Assembly (NCBI GenBank): GCA_005223085.1
Contig: NJBP01000020.1
Coordinates: 1 to 33,133 of the forward strand
Reading direction: 5' to 3'
DNA from: Candidatus Aerophobetes bacterium Ae_b3b
GTDB lineage: Bacteria > Aerophobota > Aerophobia > Aerophobales > AE-B3A
DNA length: 33,133 nt
Shown: in pieces, positions 15,998 to 23,797 of the stretch
Numbering within the stretch: the first letter of the stretch is position 1
Layout: every line of letters begins with the position of its first letter
Made by a program: the position numbers and the translations under genes
Notes under the pieces: generated by a model
Databases searched by the model: none
Told to the model about the DNA's origin: nothing
What the model saw: the letters and a program-made list of their open reading frames with translations, nothing else

Positions 15998-16768
15998 GTG
16001 ATTAAAATTTTATATGCCGGGGATGGCTCCATACGTGGAGAAATGGAAATAAAAGGAGGCGAGATAATTACTTACGTGAGTAGAATTATGGACGCAGCTG
16101 TGTATCTTCGTGAGGCATTAGAAGAAGATCCAGAGATTAGTGTGACACATATGTCACCAATGGTTGCTTTTTCTGAGTTTCCGAAAAGGGTTGAGGATTT
16201 AACAAACAATTATGATGTACTTATATTAAGTGATATTGGCTATGAAACGCTTGTCCTGTCTCCGGGAGGCGTAAAGCCAGAGCCTCTAACGATCACCCCA
16301 AACAGACTAAAAGAAATCAAAAAGTATGTAGAAAAAGGGGGTGGGCTAGCCTACTGTGGAGGATACTTTACATTTCAAGGTCGGTATGGGAGAGGAAATT
16401 GGTACGGGACCCCAGTAGCCGAAATATTACCGGTAGAGATACTTCCACTCCCTGATGACCGAGTAGAATGTCCAGAAGGAGCTAAGCCTGAAATAAAAGA
16501 GAAGAATCACCCAGTTATGAAGGGAATTGAATGGAATACCTGTCCTGTATTCTTCGGGTACAATAGATGTGGGAAAGTAAAAGAAGGTGGAATTCTCTTA
16601 GGGAAAATCGGAGGCGATCCCTTTATAACAGTGGGGGAATATGGGAAGGGAAGGATTTTAGTGTTTACCTCGGACCCTGTTCTCCACTGGGGCGCAAATT
16701 TTGTGGAATGGGAGTATTATTCGAAGTTCTGGAATCAAACGGTAAGGTGGCTTGCAAAGAAAGATTAA
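15998..16768 (+). CDS. GATase1-like (PF07090/ThuA-like) protein
   Basis: A 256-residue cytosolic protein. GTG 15998 (MIKILYAGDG) follows GGGAGGTGAG at the right distance; an in-frame GTG nine bases earlier overlaps that site. The fold signature is class-I glutamine-amidotransferase-like: ILYAGD at the start, NNYDVLILSDIG at about residues 70-80, KYVEKGGGLAYCGGYFTFQG at 110-130 with a Cys in the nucleophile-elbow region, and GKGRILVFTSDPVLHWG near 220. Members of PF07090 and the related ThuA family occur in sugar-use operons and their activity is poorly known. It lies upstream of the second transporter and may process the imported compound. A Glu-His triad is not evident. Confidence 0.75.
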   Translation: MIKILYAGDGSIRGEMEIKGGEIITYVSRIMDAAVYLREALEEDPEISVTHMSPMVAFSEFPKRVEDLTNNYDVLILSDIGYETLVLSPGGVKPEPLTITPNRLKEIKKYVEKGGGLAYCGGYFTFQGRYGRGNWYGTPVAEILPVEILPLPDDRVECPEGAKPEIKEKNHPVMKGIEWNTCPVFFGYNRCGKVKEGGILLGKIGGDPFITVGEYGKGRILVFTSDPVLHWGANFVEWEYYSKFWNQTVRWLAKKD

Positions 16769-17152
16769 GTATTGTGCTCTTTCTCGTCGATTCCCTGATG
16801 TTAGGAAGTTTAGGGAGGTGAAGTGAGGCTAAATTACTTGGAAAGAGTGGGAAAGACTGATGAAATTGGAACAACTTGAAGAACAGGCCGTAAGAGGGGT
16901 GGCACCTAACTTACATGGTTAATTTTGAGTTACCCTCTTATCAAAGGTAGGGATGACGGATATGTTTTTTAGGTAAGAAGCTGGAGATTAAGGCCAAAAA
17001 GGAGGTGAAAAGTAGGCGGGCTAGTCCAGCTTGGAATAAAGAAGGTTTTCAAAGGGAAGCGTTAAATAATTGTTTTCTCTTAATGAGAACTTTCACAGAA
17101 ATTTGAACTATGTGACAACGAGTTCAATTATTTTAGGAAGAGAGGAAATACA
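16769..17152. other. Intergenic leader before second sugar-binding protein
   Basis: About 380 bases with no recognised gene. TAAGAGGG (16891-16898) can pair with CCCTCTTA (16933-16940) around a loop containing GGTGGCACC; this vaguely recalls a T-box core but is not followed by the conserved GCG. The promoter of the second transporter operon should be here; no strong consensus is visible. Confidence 0.4.
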
Positions 17153-18499
17153 ATGAAAAAAAGCAAAAAGCTTATGCTATTGGCTTTAAGTGTAGCTGTG
17201 GCACTTTCATTAGTCTTTACGTGGCCAGTAAAAGTTTCAGCTGAAGATATTGTCCTAACTTTGTGGCACTGGGAAACCCCACCACATCGAGTGGAGAAAT
17301 TAGATGAGATCCTTGCTAAATTTAGGGAAGAAACAGGTATTGAAGTTAGACAAAATCCTATAAGTTTCCCTGAGCTTAACAGTAAAATATTGGCAGCAAT
17401 CGCAGCAAATCGCCTGCCAGAGATGATTTGGGTAAATCCACCCCAACTGATGATCCTGAGAAAACATAACTCTTTAGTACCTGTCACAGATATCTTCAAG
17501 AGAATCGATGCCGAAGTTCAATTCCTGAATCCTTCCATCGAGTTATACAGGTTCGATCAAGAGCAACTTACAATCCCGGTTTACGGAATTTCCTGGCCTT
17601 TAGAATACCGAGCTGACCTTTATGAAGAGAACGGCTTAGAACCACCTGTATATTGGACAGATCTTTTAGAAGCAGCAAAAAAGTTAACCAAAGATCTAGA
17701 TGGAGATGGGCGAATAGATATTTACGGTATGATGATGCCGTATTCAATTAAGGGAAACTATGGTAGCCAGGCAGTTTGGGGATTCTTACGGACCAATAGG
17801 GCAAATGTAGTCGAGATGGAGAACGGTAAGGAAAAAATAGTATTCAATTCTACACAGACAATAGAGACATATAAGTTTCTAAAAGAACTCACGAAGTATA
17901 CCTCTCCTGGTTCCGAGAATATGGACTGGGGAATGGGAGAACTACAAATTAGAACCGGCAAAGTTGCAACTGCAGTGTACACTGCAGGTTTTTTGAGCAC
18001 CCTCTACAGAAAAGGGTTAGAAGAGATGGCTCGAAAGTGGAAGCAGAAGTTTATACCCAGACCTAAGGATGGTCGAATAGGCCACACCGCGTATACAAGA
18101 GGGTTAGTTTTCACAACAACCGTAACAAGCTCAAAGGAGAGAGAAGCTGCAGTAAAAACATTTGTCAGGTGGCTATACAAACCTGAGAACTATGCTGAGA
18201 TGATGATGATGGAACCAGTATTGTTTGTCCCAGTTGTCAATGGAAAGAGTATGATGGATGCATTCTTCGCCAAACCACTCATAGGGAAATTCAGAGGTGC
18301 AATGGAGGTTCAGATAGATGTGTTAAATAACAGCAGTGTCATTGGTTTTGTCAATGGAATAAAAGCGCCGCATGCTGCGGAACTGGAGGGTTCATTCACC
18401 TTAGGCGCTGTGTTGCAAAAGATAGTTCTCCAAGGATGGAGTGTTGAACGGGCAGTGGAGTGGGGTCAGAAAAGATACGAAGAGATAATTAAAGAGTGA
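17153..18499 (+). CDS. Extracellular solute-binding protein, family 1 (second importer)
   Basis: A 448-residue secreted protein. MKKSKK, a hydrophobic run, then KVSA before EDIV gives a standard signal peptidase I site near residue 30, without a lipobox. The mature start LTLWHWETPPHRVEKLDEILAKF and EETGIEV are typical of family-1 sugar-binding proteins. A DLDGDGRIDIYG stretch near residue 180 could bind calcium, as seen in some members. The protein is only distantly similar to the binding protein at 4745, so the two importers probably take different ligands or oligomer sizes. Ribosome site AGAGAGG. Followed by a perfect 15-bp hairpin and the permease genes. Confidence 0.9.
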   Translation: MKKSKKLMLLALSVAVALSLVFTWPVKVSAEDIVLTLWHWETPPHRVEKLDEILAKFREETGIEVRQNPISFPELNSKILAAIAANRLPEMIWVNPPQLMILRKHNSLVPVTDIFKRIDAEVQFLNPSIELYRFDQEQLTIPVYGISWPLEYRADLYEENGLEPPVYWTDLLEAAKKLTKDLDGDGRIDIYGMMMPYSIKGNYGSQAVWGFLRTNRANVVEMENGKEKIVFNSTQTIETYKFLKELTKYTSPGSENMDWGMGELQIRTGKVATAVYTAGFLSTLYRKGLEEMARKWKQKFIPRPKDGRIGHTAYTRGLVFTTTVTSSKEREAAVKTFVRWLYKPENYAEMMMMEPVLFVPVVNGKSMMDAFFAKPLIGKFRGAMEVQIDVLNNSSVIGFVNGIKAPHAAELEGSFTLGAVLQKIVLQGWSVERAVEWGQKRYEEIIKE

Positions 18500-18534
18500 T
18501 GGGATACGACCACTGGAAACTGACAGTTCTTACA

Positions 18535-18568
18535 GACATCGCCCCCCTCCGATGAGGGGGGCGATGTC
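18535..18568 (+). terminator. Perfect 15-bp hairpin between binding protein and permease genes
   Basis: GACATCGCCCCCCTC at 18535-18549 pairs completely with 18554-18568 around the loop CGAT. No T-run follows. It has the same position and probably the same role as the hairpin at 6092-6137: more binding protein than permease, by blocking 3' exonucleases or partial termination. Confidence 0.85.
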
Positions 18569-18589
18569 ACTCGGTAACGGAGCGAAAAA

Positions 18590-19486
18590 ATGAAGAAGAA
18601 TATCGCAGAGAATGAAAGTGTTTTGGGCTGGATCTTAAGTACCCCATCGGTGGTTTGGATTTTATTAATTATTGTATATCCGGTAATATTAACCCTTTGG
18701 ATTAGTCTGCATCAACAAAAAATGGTAGAAGTCAATCCGCCTTTTATAGGATTGAAAAATTACATCGATCTTTTACCCAGTGCAAAATTCTTATTTCAAT
18801 TAAAGTTAACCGTAATCTGGACTTTTCTTAACATAGTCTTGATAACTCCTGTAGGGGTATTACTTGGCCTGCTATTAAACCGTCAATTCAAAGGTGTGGG
18901 GATCTTAAGAACCTGGATTTTATTATCCTGGATAATTCCTATAGTAGCCACCACATTAATATGGCAATGGATGTTAGAACCAGCAGTTGGGATCATAAAT
19001 TTCTTGCTGTATGAGACAGGCATTACACGTTCGTATGTTAATTTTCTTGGAGATCCGTCTATATCTATGCTTAGCATAGTTGTAGTAAACGTTTGGCGGT
19101 GGAGTCCCTTCATGGGTATAATGACATTGGCAGCTTTGCAAAACGTTCCTAAAGAGTTCTATGATGCTGCCAGAGTTGACGGAGCTAATGCATGGCAAAC
19201 ATTTTGGCATATAACCTTGCCCCAAATTATTCCCACCGTTTCGGTCACTTCCTTTATTTTAACAATATGGCTATTTAATATGTTCCCCCCTATATGGCTA
19301 TTAACCGAAGGAGGCCCCATCGAAAGTACCACTACTTTACCAATAGCCATATATAAAGAAGCTTTTCGGCTTTTCAGAATGGGAAAAGCAGCTACTTATT
19401 CGATAATTTTACTAATTGTTGTATCCGCATTCGTTGCCGGATATATGATGTTGTTTGTAAAATCCCGTGAGGAAGTAGTGAAATGA
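18590..19486 (+). CDS. Sugar ABC transporter permease (MalF/UgpA type, second importer)
   Basis: A 298-residue membrane protein with a first membrane segment at about residues 15-38 (STPSVVWILLIIVYPVILTL) and about six segments in total. EAA loop: DAARVDGANAWQ...LPQI near residues 188-212. WLLTEGGP matches the family motif near the end. Start ATG 18590 with GGAG seven bases before. Its stop overlaps the next gene's start by four bases (ATGA), a tight operon. Confidence 0.9.
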   Translation: MKKNIAENESVLGWILSTPSVVWILLIIVYPVILTLWISLHQQKMVEVNPPFIGLKNYIDLLPSAKFLFQLKLTVIWTFLNIVLITPVGVLLGLLLNRQFKGVGILRTWILLSWIIPIVATTLIWQWMLEPAVGIINFLLYETGITRSYVNFLGDPSISMLSIVVVNVWRWSPFMGIMTLAALQNVPKEFYDAARVDGANAWQTFWHITLPQIIPTVSVTSFILTIWLFNMFPPIWLLTEGGPIESTTTLPIAIYKEAFRLFRMGKAATYSIILLIVVSAFVAGYMMLFVKSREEVVK

Positions 19487-20316
19487 AGGATGCAAAAACA
19501 ATCCCCAAAAGAATAATTTTTACGCTATTATTATTGGTTGTTATTGGATGGTTTTTCTTTCCTGTTTACTGGGCATTGATAACATCTTTTAAGACTCCTT
19601 TAGATTTAATGAGCTCAAGACCAACTTTTTTCCCCAAAAAAATGACCCTGTCGTCCTACGAAGATGTACTTTTGCGTTCAAAATTCCTTTATTATTTGAG
19701 AAGTAGTATAATAATAGCCTCGGGGGTTACAATTATTACCCTGATTCTTGCAACTGGTGCAGCCTATAGTTTAAGTCGACTTAATTTTAAAGGAAAACGA
19801 CTCTTTTCGAATTTAATTTTGTTGGTTTATCTTTTTCCTGGAATCCTATTAGCTGTCCCTATCTTTAAAATGATGACAAAAATTGGCCTTTATGATATGT
19901 TACCTAGCGTTGTCTTGGTTCACGTCATGATCACCTTGCCGTTTTGTATATGGACCTTAAGAACATTTTTTGACCAAATACCTCGCAGTCTTGAAGACGC
20001 TGCTCGCATAGATGGAGCGAGCAAACTAAGCGTCTTGTATAAATTATATCTTCCTTTAATAGGCCCAGGATTGGTCACTTCAGCAATTTTTTCTTTTGTA
20101 GCCTCATGGAATGAGTATATATTCCCTTTGATTTTACTTTCAACACCGGAGAAAAAAACTATACCTGTCGGGATTGCCGGCTGGGCTTCTTCTTATACCA
20201 TAGATTGGGGACAAATTACCGCAGCAGTCATTCTCGCCATCATTCCTGTGATAATTCTGATCCAACTCATAGGGAGGCGCTTTGTTGCTGGGCTAAGTGG
20301 AGCTATAAAAGGATAA
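19483..20316 (+). CDS. Sugar ABC transporter permease (MalG/UgpE type, second importer)
   Basis: A 277-residue membrane protein beginning with a membrane segment at about residues 10-32, the ITSFKTP motif, the EAA loop LEDAARIDGASKLSVL...LPLI near 168-190, and SWNEYIFPLILL. It is the partner of the preceding permease, whose stop it overlaps. No ATPase follows; as in cluster A the transporter probably uses a shared MsmK/UgpC-like ATPase encoded elsewhere. The next 140 bases lead into a decayed permease fragment. Confidence 0.9.
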   Translation: MKDAKTIPKRIIFTLLLLVVIGWFFFPVYWALITSFKTPLDLMSSRPTFFPKKMTLSSYEDVLLRSKFLYYLRSSIIIASGVTIITLILATGAAYSLSRLNFKGKRLFSNLILLVYLFPGILLAVPIFKMMTKIGLYDMLPSVVLVHVMITLPFCIWTLRTFFDQIPRSLEDAARIDGASKLSVLYKLYLPLIGPGLVTSAIFSFVASWNEYIFPLILLSTPEKKTIPVGIAGWASSYTIDWGQITAAVILAIIPVIILIQLIGRRFVAGLSGAIKG

Positions 20317-21060
20317 AACAACCTATTGGTTTCTAAGAAAAAACGCTAAATTTTCTTTGTTCTTTTCCGGAAGTTTTCAAGTGTGTACGAATTGATAGAA
20401 AAAGCTATGGATTGACTCCTTCATCTTCTACACACCATCATAAAGGTAATCGGTAGCAACATCCTTTTTAAGATACTGCCAGAATTTCCCATAATGCAAG
20501 CATGAGGCAAACATGTAGGGGCATAGGAATTGTGTGCCCGGCAGTATGCAGCTCTTGATGACCCAGACTGAGAGAAAGACCGTACCGGTGGGGGTAGCAA
20601 ACTTTCTGGGGCAGTATATGAGAGATGGGGGGAGTAGTGATGGCCGCCTCAGGTGTGGCTACTGTCCCTACCGTTGTTTTCTTCCTTTTACTGCAGCGGC
20701 ATTTAGTTGAGGGGCTTGCGGCAGGGGCTGTCAAGCAATGACGTGCTGTTATAGTGTTAAGAAGAGAGGGCTAAAGATCTATCCCGACTTTCCGTTTTTT
20801 TGAAGTTCTTGACGGAAAATCCAATGTGATTCAATTTTCCTTGAAGTTTGGTAATTCTTTCTAAAATCGGAAATTTTCTGTACCTAATTAGACAGGAAAG
20901 ATACGGGTTACCTTGACTTTTATCCTCCCTAATTTGCAATCCAGTGATAGGGTGTTTATACTAGCAAGCGTTTGAATTTATTTTCAGGATAATCTTTGCC
21001 AAAGTTTTGTATCTATAAAAGGAAATAGCTAGTTTTAACAGAGTAATGATGTTCACTCGG
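20317..21060. other. Long non-coding stretch with a permease remnant
   Basis: About 740 bases without an intact gene. The part at 20455-20741 is a broken MalG-like permease (listed separately). From 20742 to 21060 the DNA is AT-rich with no frame or repeat I recognise; the promoter of the third sulfatase is presumably here. Confidence 0.5.
20455..20741 (+). pseudogene. C-terminal remnant of a third MalG-type sugar permease
   Basis: Two overlapping frames together encode the end of a MalG-type permease. First QLLMTQTERKTVPVGVANFL and GQY (about 20549-20617), matching the region after the WNEF motif; then, after a one-base shift in the G-run at about 20624-20632, VVMAASGVATVPTVVFFLLL and QRHLVEGLAAGAVKQ ending in TGA at 20739. 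Upstream, ILFKILPEF at about 20465-20490 may be the end of the EAA loop, with stop codons after it. It is not a copy of either intact MalG gene here, so a third transporter was once present ahead of this sulfatase. Confidence 0.75.
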
Positions 21061-21115
21061 AGGATAAGTAAGAAGGCTGATAATTTTGAACAATGCTCTA
21101 CGAGGAGGAAACAGG
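21061..21115 (+). repeat. Sulfatase leader, copy shared with 2370-2423
   Basis: Carries the same AGGATAAGTA, AGGCTGATAATT and CTCTACGAGGAGG elements as the leader of the sulfatase stump at 2424. The GAGGAGG at its right end is the ribosome site. Confidence 0.7.
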
Positions 21116-22525
21116 ATGAATGTGGTACTAATAATCATTGATACCCTGAGACAGGATCATGTGGGCTGTTATGGAAACAGGTGGATTAAAACACCTTATC
21201 TTGACTCTCTGGCTAAAGAGTCAGTGCTTTTCACCAATGCTTATGCAGAATCACTTCCCACTCTACAGGTCCGAAGAGTTCTACAGACCGGTTGCCGTAT
21301 CTTTCCCTTCCTGGGTTACAAGGCTTACAAGGGTAATCTTTTTGTTGGTACACCTGGCTGGGGGCCTGTTTCTGAGGAACGGGACACCGTTGCTGAGATC
21401 TTGCAGCGCCATGGCTACCGCACAGCCCTCATAACCGATACTTATCATCAGTTTAAGCCTTCGGAGAATTTCCATCGCGGCTTTAATGAGTGGACCTGGA
21501 TAAGAGGTCAGGAGAGCGATCCTTATCGCTCCGGACCTTATCCGTCCCGGGAAGAGATTGAAAGATACATCCCCCAAAATTTAAGGAAAAGAGCAAAGGG
21601 AAGTGGGAGCGGGAAAAAATTTACCGATTTTATTGGCAGGTACCTAACTAATGTAGCTGATAGAGGCTGCGAAGAGGATTATTTCCCTGCCCAGGTCTTT
21701 AGAGAAGGAGCCAGGTGGCTGGAGCGAAATCAAGATGCGGAAAAGTTTTTCCTTGTCCTTGATTCTTTCGATCCTCACGAGCCCTGGGATCCACCTATTT
21801 ATTATCGGAAAATCTATGATCCCCATGATGATACTATAGATTTTCTATCTTCCCTTTATGGTCGAGCTGATCAACTTAGCTCCCGGGTTTTAAAACGTCT
21901 CCGGGCAAACTATGCTGGAGAGGTAACCTTGGTGGATCGTTGGCTGGGCTATTTCCTAGAAGAAATGAGGGATTTGAGACTCATGGAAAATACGCTCATC
22001 GCCGTGATATCCGACCATGGCCACTGTATTGGTGAACATAATCTAGTAGGAAAACAAGGCCATCCCATGTCCCGGGAGATCGCCGATTTGGTTTTAATGA
22101 TTCGTCATCCAGCTGGAGAGGGGACTGGCACAACCTGTGAGAGCCTGATTTATAACTATGACCTACCTCCCACTATCCTTGCCAGATTAGGAATAGAGCC
22201 AGAAAAGCCCATGGATGGCAAAGACATCTGGCCTCTAGCCTTAGGCAAAGAAAAAGAGATATATGACCATGTTACCTGTGGCTGGGGACCATTTGTTATG
22301 GTGCGTGACAGATGCTATTGGTATAATGCTTATCTTTGGGGTGAGAGCCCCCTTCTTTATGATTTAGAGGCTGATCCGAAACTGGAAAAAAATATTGCCC
22401 AAGAGTATCCTCACATCTGCCAGCGGATGAAAGATCTGGCAATTGCCGATGCCGGTGGTAAGGTTCCAGAGTTCTTAAGGAAGCTAAAGGGTGAGCCCGG
22501 CTGTACCCCACTTTTGGTGGAGTAG
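21116..22525 (+). CDS. Sulfatase-family hydrolase with Thr at the nucleophile position (complete copy 2)
   Basis: A 469-residue protein from ATG 21116, chosen because GAGGAGGAAACAGG precedes it and the sibling proteins start at the same residue; a TTG 30 bases upstream is in frame but overlaps the ribosome site. It is nearly identical to the copy at 13212 apart from a two-residue longer linker near residue 160 (RAKGSGSGKK) and changes near the C-terminus (DRCYWYN for DKRWWYN). The same features hold: Asp9, Asp14, Thr49 and Arg53 in place of the formylglycine motif, SDHGHCIGEH, no signal peptide. It is followed 59 bases later by a TauE/SafE-like permease with its own promoter. Confidence 0.85.
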   Translation: MNVVLIIIDTLRQDHVGCYGNRWIKTPYLDSLAKESVLFTNAYAESLPTLQVRRVLQTGCRIFPFLGYKAYKGNLFVGTPGWGPVSEERDTVAEILQRHGYRTALITDTYHQFKPSENFHRGFNEWTWIRGQESDPYRSGPYPSREEIERYIPQNLRKRAKGSGSGKKFTDFIGRYLTNVADRGCEEDYFPAQVFREGARWLERNQDAEKFFLVLDSFDPHEPWDPPIYYRKIYDPHDDTIDFLSSLYGRADQLSSRVLKRLRANYAGEVTLVDRWLGYFLEEMRDLRLMENTLIAVISDHGHCIGEHNLVGKQGHPMSREIADLVLMIRHPAGEGTGTTCESLIYNYDLPPTILARLGIEPEKPMDGKDIWPLALGKEKEIYDHVTCGWGPFVMVRDRCYWYNAYLWGESPLLYDLEADPKLEKNIAQEYPHICQRMKDLAIADAGGKVPEFLRKLKGEPGCTPLLVE

Positions 22526-22540
22526 GAAACTGTCCACCAA
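22514..22540 (+). terminator. Hairpin overlapping the sulfatase stop, then a T-run
   Basis: TTGGTGGA (22514-22521) pairs with TCCACCAA (22533-22540); TTAGGC and six T follow. The left arm lies in the last codons of the sulfatase. A plausible weak rho-independent terminator. Confidence 0.4.
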
Positions 22541-22551
22541 TTAGGCTTTTT

Positions 22552-22560
22552 TGATATAAT
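22552..22560 (+). promoter_or_regulatory. Extended -10 promoter ahead of the TauE/SafE-like gene
   Basis: TGATATAAT gives a perfect TATAAT at 22555-22560 with the TGn extension. A weak -35 (TGTCCA at 22531-22536) lies 18 bases upstream. The start codon is 25 bases downstream. Confidence 0.5.
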
Positions 22561-22584
22561 GTTGTTTGGCATCTAGGTAAATAA

Positions 22585-23532
22585 ATGGCTATTTTAACTA
22601 CATTTTTATCCGGAGACAATGGAATCATTATTTTTCTTGGTTTAATTTGCTTTGGGTTTGTTATTGGGGTTCTCTCAGGATTGTTTGGGGTAGGGGGTGG
22701 ATTTTTGATGACTCCTATGCTTAACGCAGTCTTTGGTATTCCCTACAATATTGCCGTCGGTAGTGGCCTGGCTCAGATGGTGGGGACTAGCGCTACAGCA
22801 AGTCTAAAACACAGAAGCTACGGGCACATAGATTATAAACTTGCCCTTTTTATTCTGGTAGGCTCTTTAGGAGGAGCAGAATTAGGTGCACGAGTTCTGG
22901 TAAGATTAAGGGAATTAGGATCCATTACTCTTCATAATCATCTGGTTGGGAAGATGTACCTATGGATGACATTTATCTATATCGTTCTTCTTCTGGTGGT
23001 GGGGACCTTTATGTTTTTGGAAAGTAGAAAAGCTAAAAAGAGACCTCCCCGAGGAGGAATAGTCGCCACCAGGATTTCCAAGAAGATTCAAAAGATGGAT
23101 GCTCCCCCTCTTATTTCTTTGCCCACCTCCAGGATAGACTCTATCTCGATTTGGATTATAATTGCGATTGGTTTTCTCATGGGAACCCTTTCTGGACTTT
23201 TGGGAGTTGGGGGAGGATTTATTATAACTCCTGCTTTTATCTATCTTTTTGGGGTTCCTACCAGTGTGGCTGTGGGAACCGGCCTTTTTCAGATTATCTT
23301 TACCTCAGGCTATGGATCTCTAACTCATTTTTTAAAAGGAAATGTGGATTTTACTCTGGTAGCCGGTATTTTAGCTGGTTCACTCATTGGTTCACAGTTG
23401 GGGGCGATGCTCAACAAAAGATTAAGAGGAGCCTATGTGAGATATTATTTCTCCTGGGTAGTTTTCATGGCCATTGGGGTCATCGTCCTTAAGTTTCTTT
23501 ATAATTTAGGGTACTTCGACTGGGTGAGGTAA
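22585..23532 (+). CDS. TauE/SafE-family (DUF81) membrane permease
   Basis: A 315-residue integral membrane protein with two homologous halves. Each has the family signature: GVLSGLFGVGGGFLMTPML near residues 28-47 and GTLSGLLGVGGGFIITPAF near 200-220, followed by IPYNIAVGSGLAQ and VPTSVAVGTGLFQ. A basic cytosolic loop (ESRKAKKRPPRGG) separates the halves. Characterised relatives export sulfite, sulfoacetate or other sulfur anions, or import sulfonates. Its place directly after a sulfatase-family gene suggests it removes sulfate or sulfite released inside the cell. The ribosome site is weak (TAGGT). Confidence 0.85.
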   Translation: MAILTTFLSGDNGIIIFLGLICFGFVIGVLSGLFGVGGGFLMTPMLNAVFGIPYNIAVGSGLAQMVGTSATASLKHRSYGHIDYKLALFILVGSLGGAELGARVLVRLRELGSITLHNHLVGKMYLWMTFIYIVLLLVVGTFMFLESRKAKKRPPRGGIVATRISKKIQKMDAPPLISLPTSRIDSISIWIIIAIGFLMGTLSGLLGVGGGFIITPAFIYLFGVPTSVAVGTGLFQIIFTSGYGSLTHFLKGNVDFTLVAGILAGSLIGSQLGAMLNKRLRGAYVRYYFSWVVFMAIGVIVLKFLYNLGYFDWVR

Positions 23533-23651
23533 AGTCTAAAGATATCTGGAATATCGGTTGGGTAAGCTCGATTAAGAGATAAGGAAATCTCCCCGCTCAG
23601 GGGTGGGATTGTTGTAAGGCCAAGGTGTTGAGGCCGTTCAGAAAAGAATAG

Positions 23652-23679
23652 TTGACAACCAAAATAATTGTGGTATTAT
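23652..23679 (+). promoter_or_regulatory. Strong sigma70-like promoter
   Basis: TTGACA at 23652-23657, 16 bases, TATTAT at 23674-23679. Transcription would start near 23686 and read into the hairpin array. Confidence 0.65.
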
Positions 23680-23685
23680 TTAAAA

Positions 23686-23797
23686 CAATCTGGTAAACCC
23701 CGTTAGATATTTGCTATCTAACGGGCTAAACTTGGCAGCACGAAGGGGTGTTGCTAAAGGACAAAGGTGTCTAGATAAAAATAGGCACCTTTTTTTA
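23686..23797 (+). ncRNA. Putative structured RNA: regulated gdhA leader or small RNA
   Basis: A transcript of about 110 bases from the promoter above would form three successive hairpins: CCCGTTAGATA (23699-23709) with 23715-23725, an 11-bp perfect stem; GCAGCAC with GTGTTGC (about 23734-23753, one G-T pair); and a terminator. It has the build of a free small RNA or of a leader with terminator control. It matches no riboswitch consensus I can recall. Its distance from glutamate dehydrogenase (about 180 bases) leaves both options open. Confidence 0.45.
23765..23797 (+). terminator. Rho-independent terminator
   Basis: AGGTGTCTA (23765-23773) pairs with TAGGCACCT (23782-23790), with one G-T pair, followed by a run of T. 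It ends the putative structured RNA before the glutamate dehydrogenase gene. Confidence 0.75.

Noticed and set aside
16880-16945. T-box-like core (GGTGGCACC within an inverted repeat) before the second sugar-binding protein
   Set aside because: The conserved bases after the core (GCG) are missing, there is no recognisable stem I or specifier loop upstream, and the downstream gene is not an amino-acid or tRNA gene.
20468-20734. Minus-strand open frame of 88 codons
   Set aside because: It lies antisense over the permease remnant, whose plus-strand translation gives clear family motifs. The antisense product has no recognisable feature.
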